Of a stretch of DNA of 64,000 bases, positions 60,085-64,000 are shown one piece after another. Source of the DNA: AP-15 sp035538335. Lineage in GTDB: Bacteria; Pseudomonadota; Alphaproteobacteria; ATCC43930; CGMCC-115725. The stretch is taken from assembly GCA_035538335.1 (NCBI GenBank), contig DATLKN010000032.1:37275-101274 (forward strand), read 5' to 3'. Under the pieces are notes generated by a model. The model was not told the origin of the DNA, ran no database searches, and saw only the letters and a program-made list of their open reading frames with translations. The position numbers and the translations under genes are program-made. Each line of letters starts with the position of its first letter. The stretch's first letter is position 1.

Positions 60085-61413
60085 ATGACGGCATCGCGGC
60101 AATTGCGCTTGGGCGCGTTCATGCGGCCGGTCGGCATCCATACCGCCTGGTGGCGCTATCCCGGGGCGCATCCGGACGCGAACTTCAACCTCAAGGACCT
60201 CGTCCGCTTCGCGCAAAAGCTGGAAGCGGGCCGCTTCGACGCCTGGTTCATGGCCGATCACCTCGCCGTCCTCAACATGCCGATGGCGGCCTTGAAGCGC
60301 AGCGCGACCGTCACCTCCTTCGATCCCTTGACCCTGCTCTCGGCGCTCGCCATGGTGACCGCGCATATCGGCCTCATCGCCACCGCCTCCACGACCTTCG
60401 AGCCGCCGTATCTCATTGCCCGCCGCTTCGCTTCGCTCGACCATTTGAGCCAAGGCCGGGCGGGGTGGAACCTCGTCACCACCTCGAACCCCGACGCGGC
60501 GCTCAATTTCGGCCTGACCGAGCATATGGAGCACGGCGAACGCTACCGCCGGGCGCGCGAGTTCTTCGATGTCGTGACGGGGCTTTGGGATAGCTGGGCC
60601 GACGACGCCTTCATCCGCGATGCTGAGCGCGGGATTTATTTCGATCCCGAGCGGCTGCACGTCATCGACCACAAGGGCGAATTTCTTTCGGTGCGCGGGC
60701 CGCTCAACATCGCGCGGCCGATTCAGGGCTGGCCCGTCGTCGTTCAGGCGGGCGCCTCGGAAGCCGGTCGCCAGCTCGCCGCCGAGACCGCTGAGGTCAT
60801 CTTCGCGAGCGGCAGCAGCCTCGCCGACGCGAAGGCCCTCTACGCCGATGTGAAAGGGCGGATGAAGAAGCTCGGGCGCGACCCGGAACACATGAAGATC
60901 CTGCCCGGCGCGCTCGTCGTCGTCGGCGACAGCGCGGAAGAGGCGCGCGAGAAGCGGGCGCGGCTCGACAGCCTCGTGCATCCGGACAGCGGCATCGCCT
61001 CGCTCTCGATCGCGCTCGGGCACGACGCCTCGAAGTTCGACCTCGACGGGCCGCTGCCCGAGATCCCCGAATCGAACGCCAGCAAGAGCGGCCGCCAGCG
61101 CATCATCGACCGGGCGCGGCGCGACAATCTGACCGTGCGCGATCTCGCGCGTATCGCCGGCAGCTATGGCGGGCTCGCGCTCGTCGGCACGCCCGCGATG
61201 ATCGCCGACCAGATGGAGGAGTGGTTCTGGGGCGAAGCCTGCGACGGCTTCAACATCATGTTCCCGTGGGTCCCGGGCGGGCTCGACGAGTTCGTCGATC
61301 GCGTCGTCCCGGAATTGCAGCGCCGCGGCCTCTTCCGTCGCGAGTACGAGGGCCGCACCTTGCGCGAGAACCTCGGCCTGCCGCGCCCGAAGAACCGGTT
61401 TTTCCCGGATTGA
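60085..61413 (+). CDS. LLM flavin-dependent monooxygenase (NtaA-like paralogue)
   Basis: A 442-residue luciferase-like monooxygenase of the same NtaA/SnaA/DszA group, divergent from the first one. It starts MTASRQLRLGAFMRPVGIHT, with GGGAG upstream, just after a family D repeat. Blocks are GRFDAWFMADHLAVLNMPMA, ARRFASLDHLSQGRAGWNLV TTSNPDAALNF, YRRAREFFDVVTGLWDSWAD and WPVVVQAGASEAGRQLAAET. The MRPxGxHxxxWR start resembles DmoA/SfnG-like and NtaA-like proteins. It has no reductase of its own nearby and would share the one at 57978-58550. The product probably acts in the same pathway. Confidence 0.92.
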   Translation: MTASRQLRLGAFMRPVGIHTAWWRYPGAHPDANFNLKDLVRFAQKLEAGRFDAWFMADHLAVLNMPMAALKRSATVTSFDPLTLLSALAMVTAHIGLIATASTTFEPPYLIARRFASLDHLSQGRAGWNLVTTSNPDAALNFGLTEHMEHGERYRRAREFFDVVTGLWDSWADDAFIRDAERGIYFDPERLHVIDHKGEFLSVRGPLNIARPIQGWPVVVQAGASEAGRQLAAETAEVIFASGSSLADAKALYADVKGRMKKLGRDPEHMKILPGALVVVGDSAEEAREKRARLDSLVHPDSGIASLSIALGHDASKFDLDGPLPEIPESNASKSGRQRIIDRARRDNLTVRDLARIAGSYGGLALVGTPAMIADQMEEWFWGEACDGFNIMFPWVPGGLDEFVDRVVPELQRRGLFRREYEGRTLRENLGLPRPKNRFFPD

Positions 61414-61419
61414 CCATAT

Positions 61420-61484
61420 CGTCGTCCCGACGAAGGTCGGGACCCAGGCCTGCCGTGGATACCGGCCTTCGCCGGTATGACGAG
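61420..61484. repeat. Family C repeat (copy 4)
   Basis: GTCGTCCCGACGAAGGTCGG GACCCAGG... GGATACCGGCCTTCGCCGGT ATGAC: the same order of two hairpins as at 50512-50577. It fills the gap between convergent LLM and murQ genes and may terminate both. Confidence 0.8.
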
Positions 61485-61494
61485 CAAGAAGCTG

Positions 61495-62427
61495 CTACGT
61501 CGCGCCCTGCGGCTCTTTAGCGCGGCGGCGCGAGGTGCGGCGGGTATCGACAAGCGCCTTGGCGGCGCCGAGCCGGCCGCCGGCGTGTTCGAGCGCCCGT
61601 CGCGCCTCGTCGAGGCTCGAGCCTTCGAGCAGCAAGAGCGCCTCCTTGACGCTGCCCTCGGCTTGCGTCAGGGCGGCGCGCACCTCCTCGCGGCCGCGCC
61701 CGGTCAGGTGCGCGAGGATGTTCTCGCTGCGCCGTGCGAGCTTTTTGTTCGCCGCCTGCAGATCGACCATCAGCCCGCGATAGACGCGCCCCAAGAGGAT
61801 CATCACCAGCGAAGAGAGCAGATTGAGGGCGATGCGCTGCGCCGTGCCGGCCTTCATGCGGGTCGAGCCGGCGATCGGCTCGGCGCCGGTCGACAGCGCG
61901 ATCGGGCAATCGGCTTCGGCGAGCAGCGGCGTCTCCGGATTGTTGGCGATGCCGATCGTCAGCGCGCCCGCCCGCTTCGCCTCGCGCAAGAGCGCGAGCG
62001 TGAAGGGCGTTGTGCCGCTCGCCGCCACGGCGATCAGCACGTCCTTGCCGTCGATCCGGTGCCGGCGGGCGAGCGCGGCGGCGGCCTCTGTGCGGTCCTC
62101 GGCCCCTTCGACGGCGCGCGTCAAGGCTTCCTCGCCGCCGGCGATCAGCAGCAAGAGGCGCTCGGCCGGCCAGCTGAAGGTCGGGGTCAACTCGGCGCCG
62201 TCTTGCACCGCGAGACGACCCGAGGTGCCGGCGCCGGCATAGATGAGCCGGCCTTCGCTCTCCAGCCGATCGGCCACCGCCAGCGCGGCGCGCTCGATCG
62301 CGCCCCGCGCGGCGTGCACCGCGGCGACGGCGGCGAATTGCCCCTCCAGCATCGCCGCGAGGATGTCGGCGGGGCTCCACAGATCGATGCCCGAATAGCG
62401 CGGGCTCGGACGCTCGGTTTCCTCCAC
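61495..62427 (-). CDS. murQ: N-acetylmuramic acid 6-phosphate etherase
   Basis: MurQ cleaves the lactyl ether of MurNAc-6-phosphate to GlcNAc-6-phosphate and D-lactate, linking AnmK to NagA in cell-wall recycling. It has 310 residues from the GTG at 62427 (GGAG seven bases upstream). The N-terminus EETERPSPRYSGIDLWSPAD matches the family (TExRNPxT...ID). The SIS domain shows IYAGAGTSGRLAVQDGAELT PTFSW (catalytic Glu in the AEL segment) and AVAASGTTPFTLALLREAKR. A second block is STRMKAGTAQRIALNLLSS. It is divergent from nagA. The much longer open frame covering it is antisense to nagA upstream of 62427. Confidence 0.94.
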   Translation of the reverse strand: MEETERPSPRYSGIDLWSPADILAAMLEGQFAAVAAVHAARGAIERAALAVADRLESEGRLIYAGAGTSGRLAVQDGAELTPTFSWPAERLLLLIAGGEEALTRAVEGAEDRTEAAAALARRHRIDGKDVLIAVAASGTTPFTLALLREAKRAGALTIGIANNPETPLLAEADCPIALSTGAEPIAGSTRMKAGTAQRIALNLLSSLVMILLGRVYRGLMVDLQAANKKLARRSENILAHLTGRGREEVRAALTQAEGSVKEALLLLEGSSLDEARRALEHAGGRLGAAKALVDTRRTSRRRAKEPQGAT

Positions 62428-62506
62428 TCCGCTGCTCCCTTCGGCGCAATACTTAGATATGTTTCCGGTTGGCGGGGTTGACAGGGGGTAAACGGAAGAG
62501 GGCGAG

Positions 62507-63655
62507 GTGAGCGGGAAAGCGTACGGCATCGCCGCCGACACCGTCTTCGACGGGGTCCGCACGCATCGCGGCTGCGCCGTCGTCGTCGAGGGGGAGCTGA
62601 TCGCCGCGCTGCTGCCGCGGCGCGACTTGCCGGCGGACATGCCGGTCCGCGACTTGCCGGACGGCGCTTGGCTCGCGCCGGGCTTTATCGACATACAGGT
62701 GAACGGCGGCGGCGGCGTGCTGTTCAACGACGCGCCGACCGGGGCGGCGATCGCCGCCATCGCCGCTGCGCACCGCCGCTTCGGCACGACGGCGCTGCTG
62801 CCGACGCTGATCAGCGATAGCCGGGACAAGATGGCGGCCGCGCGCGCGGCGGTCGCGGTGCTGCTCGGCCGCCATCCGGGCGTCCTCGGCATCCATTTCG
62901 AGGGGCCGTTCCTCGCGCCCGAGCGGCGCGGCGTCCACGACCTCGCGGCATTGCGCCGGCCGGAATCGGAGGATCTGCCGCTGCTGGCGTCGCTGCCGGG
63001 CGGCGTCACTCTCGTCACGCTCGCGCCCGAGCGGGTGCCGCCGGGCTTCATCGCGAGCCTCGCCGGCGCCGGTGTCAAGGTGGTGCTTGGCCATTCGGCG
63101 GCGAGCTACGAGGAGACGCGCGCGGCGCTTTCCGAGGGGCTGACCGGCTTCACGCATCTCTTCAACGCGATGCCGCCGCTGTCGGCCCGGTCGCCCGGCC
63201 CGGTTGCCGCCGCCCTCGAATCGGAGGAGGCGTTCTACGGCCTTATCGTCGACGGCGTGCATGTCGCGCCGGCGATGCTGCGGCTCGCCTTGCGCGGCCG
63301 CGGCCGGCCGATGCTCGTCACCGATGCGATGCCGCCGGTCGGCGGCACGAAGGGCGGCTTCATGCTGTACGGGGAGCCGGTCGCGGTGCGCGACGGGGCG
63401 TGCAAGACGGCGGCGGGCATGCTCGCCGGCTCGGCCCTCGATATGGCGAGCGCCGTCAGGAATTGCGTGCGGCTGCTCGCCCTGCCGCTCGAGACGGCGC
63501 TCTCCTATGCCAGTCTCAACCCCGCCGTCTTTCTCGGGCTCGACGGCCGGCTGGGGAAGCTCGCACCCGGCTGCCGCGCCGACCTCGTAGCGCTCGATCC
63601 GCAGGAGATCCGGGTCTTCGCGACCTGGGTCGCGGGGCAAGGGGAGGAGACCTAA
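62507..63655 (+). CDS. nagA: N-acetylglucosamine-6-phosphate deacetylase
   Basis: NagA deacetylates GlcNAc-6-phosphate to glucosamine-6-phosphate. It has 382 residues from the GTG at 62507, with a purine-rich site (GAGGGCGAG) just upstream. Metal and substrate motifs are APGFIDIQVNGGGGVLFND, GIHFEGPFLAPERRGVHD, KVVLGHSAASYEETRAALSE G, THLFNAMPPLSARSPG, IVDGVHVAPAMLRLA and LVTDAMPPVGG (catalytic Asp). It is divergent from murQ across 79 bases, so the two may share a regulator. With anmK at 33598-34704 the recycling path from anhydro-MurNAc is covered. Confidence 0.95.
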   Translation: MSGKAYGIAADTVFDGVRTHRGCAVVVEGELIAALLPRRDLPADMPVRDLPDGAWLAPGFIDIQVNGGGGVLFNDAPTGAAIAAIAAAHRRFGTTALLPTLISDSRDKMAAARAAVAVLLGRHPGVLGIHFEGPFLAPERRGVHDLAALRRPESEDLPLLASLPGGVTLVTLAPERVPPGFIASLAGAGVKVVLGHSAASYEETRAALSEGLTGFTHLFNAMPPLSARSPGPVAAALESEEAFYGLIVDGVHVAPAMLRLALRGRGRPMLVTDAMPPVGGTKGGFMLYGEPVAVRDGACKTAAGMLAGSALDMASAVRNCVRLLALPLETALSYASLNPAVFLGLDGRLGKLAPGCRADLVALDPQEIRVFATWVAGQGEET

Positions 63656-63657
63656 CC

Positions 63658-64000
63658 TAGAGCAATTTCCTATCTGACGTAACCGGCGTGAGCGAGATAG
63701 TGGCGGCATTCCTCGGCCGAGAAGTGGTCGAGCAGCTCGCCGATTCGGGTCCACAGCGCCGGGATTGAGCGTTCGGCGGCCTTGCGCAGCAGCGCCTTCA
63801 ATTTGGCGAAGAGCAGCTCGATCGGGTTGAGGTCGGGGGAATAGGGCGGCAGGTAGAGCAGATCGGCGCCGCGGGCGCGGATGGCGCGGGCGACGCCCTG
63901 GACCTTGTGCGCCGGCAGATTGTCCATGACGACGATGTCGCCGGGCGCGAGGGTGGGTGCCAGGCACTCTTCGACATAGGCGCGGAAGATCGCGCCGTTC
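63658..64000. mobile_element. IS630-type insertion sequence, partial (one end)
   Basis: An IS630/mariner-like element enters the right edge. The end after nagA begins at TAGAGCAATTTCC (63658-63670), which looks like a terminal inverted repeat next to a TA. The opposite end lies outside the window, so neither its inverted repeat nor a target duplication can be checked. Confidence 0.7.
63670..64000 (-). CDS. IS630 family transposase, C-terminal part
   Basis: This is the DDE_3 endonuclease domain of an IS630-type transposase, open from the window edge to the stop at 63670 (about 109 codons visible). AYVEECLAPTLAPGDIVVMD NLPAHK holds the second catalytic Asp, and LLYLPPYSPDLNPIELLFAK LK holds the final DDE/DDD acidic position (Asn-Pro-Ile-Glu). 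The N-terminal helix-turn-helix part lies beyond the window. It lies 15 bases after the nagA stop, convergent with it, within its own insertion end. Any internal ATG start (63927) is not the true start. Confidence 0.9.
   Translation of the reverse strand, partial: NGAIFRAYVEECLAPTLAPGDIVVMDNLPAHKVQGVARAIRARGADLLYLPPYSPDLNPIELLFAKLKALLRKAAERSIPALWTRIGELLDHFSAEECRHYLAHAGYVR

Noticed and set aside
1..64000. CRISPR arrays, tRNA and rRNA genes
   Set aside because: No regularly spaced direct repeats, no cloverleaf-like sequences in the gaps and no rRNA-like stretches were seen.

Overview
The window is high-GC, densely coded DNA from an alphaproteobacterium, most likely Hyphomicrobiales (Rhizobiales) or a close relative. 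The grounds are the gene content and order (an SDHAF4-type gene divergent from rsmB, then heparinase and purH; glnE/bcp/AsmA-like/tyrS/anmK; a homospermidine synthase) and several families of short inverted intergenic repeats of the kind common in that group. The genus cannot be fixed from this sequence. I recognise 52 protein genes, no tRNA or rRNA gene and no CRISPR array. Two genes run off the window: selA at the left edge and an IS630-type transposase at the right edge.

Layout. 1-9.7 kb: selA (partial), a small secreted protein, a class A penicillin-binding protein, an AtzG-like/amidase/M20 peptidase operon, an SDHAF4-type gene divergent from rsmB, and a heparinase II/III-type lyase. 9.9-21.4 kb: a WecA/MraY-type glycosyl-1-phosphate transferase, purH, homospermidine synthase, an S41 (Ctp) protein lacking its catalytic residues, 3-hydroxybutyrate dehydrogenase, an EEP-family nuclease/phosphatase, a HAD phosphatase, and a ligase-associated exonuclease translationally coupled to an ATP-dependent DNA ligase. 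21.4-36.9 kb: a membrane sugar epimerase/dehydratase, a cyclic-nucleotide-gated K+ channel, a DUF455 ferritin-like protein, bcp, glnE, an AsmA-like giant, tyrS divergent from anmK, an ArsR/SRPBCC/DUF899 operon with a clear palindromic operator, and a CBS-BON protein.

37-49.5 kb looks more accessory: an atypical SDR coupled to an amidohydrolase; a PlcP/LpxH-like phosphoesterase with a glycosyltransferase; a secreted PF04185 phosphoesterase behind a Pho-box-like direct repeat; a YghU-type glutathione transferase; a UbiD-family decarboxylase; and a hybrid kinase/receiver/FixJ-like regulator cassette. 49.6-61.4 kb reads as a catabolic island: a cyclase-family hydrolase, a thiolase-fold protein with no thiolase catalytic residues coupled to a DUF35 protein fused to a degenerate SDR, an acyl-CoA ligase, a racemase-superfamily protein without catalytic cysteines, an APC permease, an EthD-like protein, an FMN reductase and two flavin monooxygenases. 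61.5-63.7 kb holds divergent murQ and nagA, which with anmK and the PBP give a peptidoglycan synthesis and recycling theme.

The strongest leads are the thiolase-like/DUF35-SDR pair with its neighbours, a possible phosphate-starvation lipid-remodelling block at 39.0-43.0 kb, and the S41 pseudoprotease, in which Ser, Lys and Gln are each replaced by Glu.
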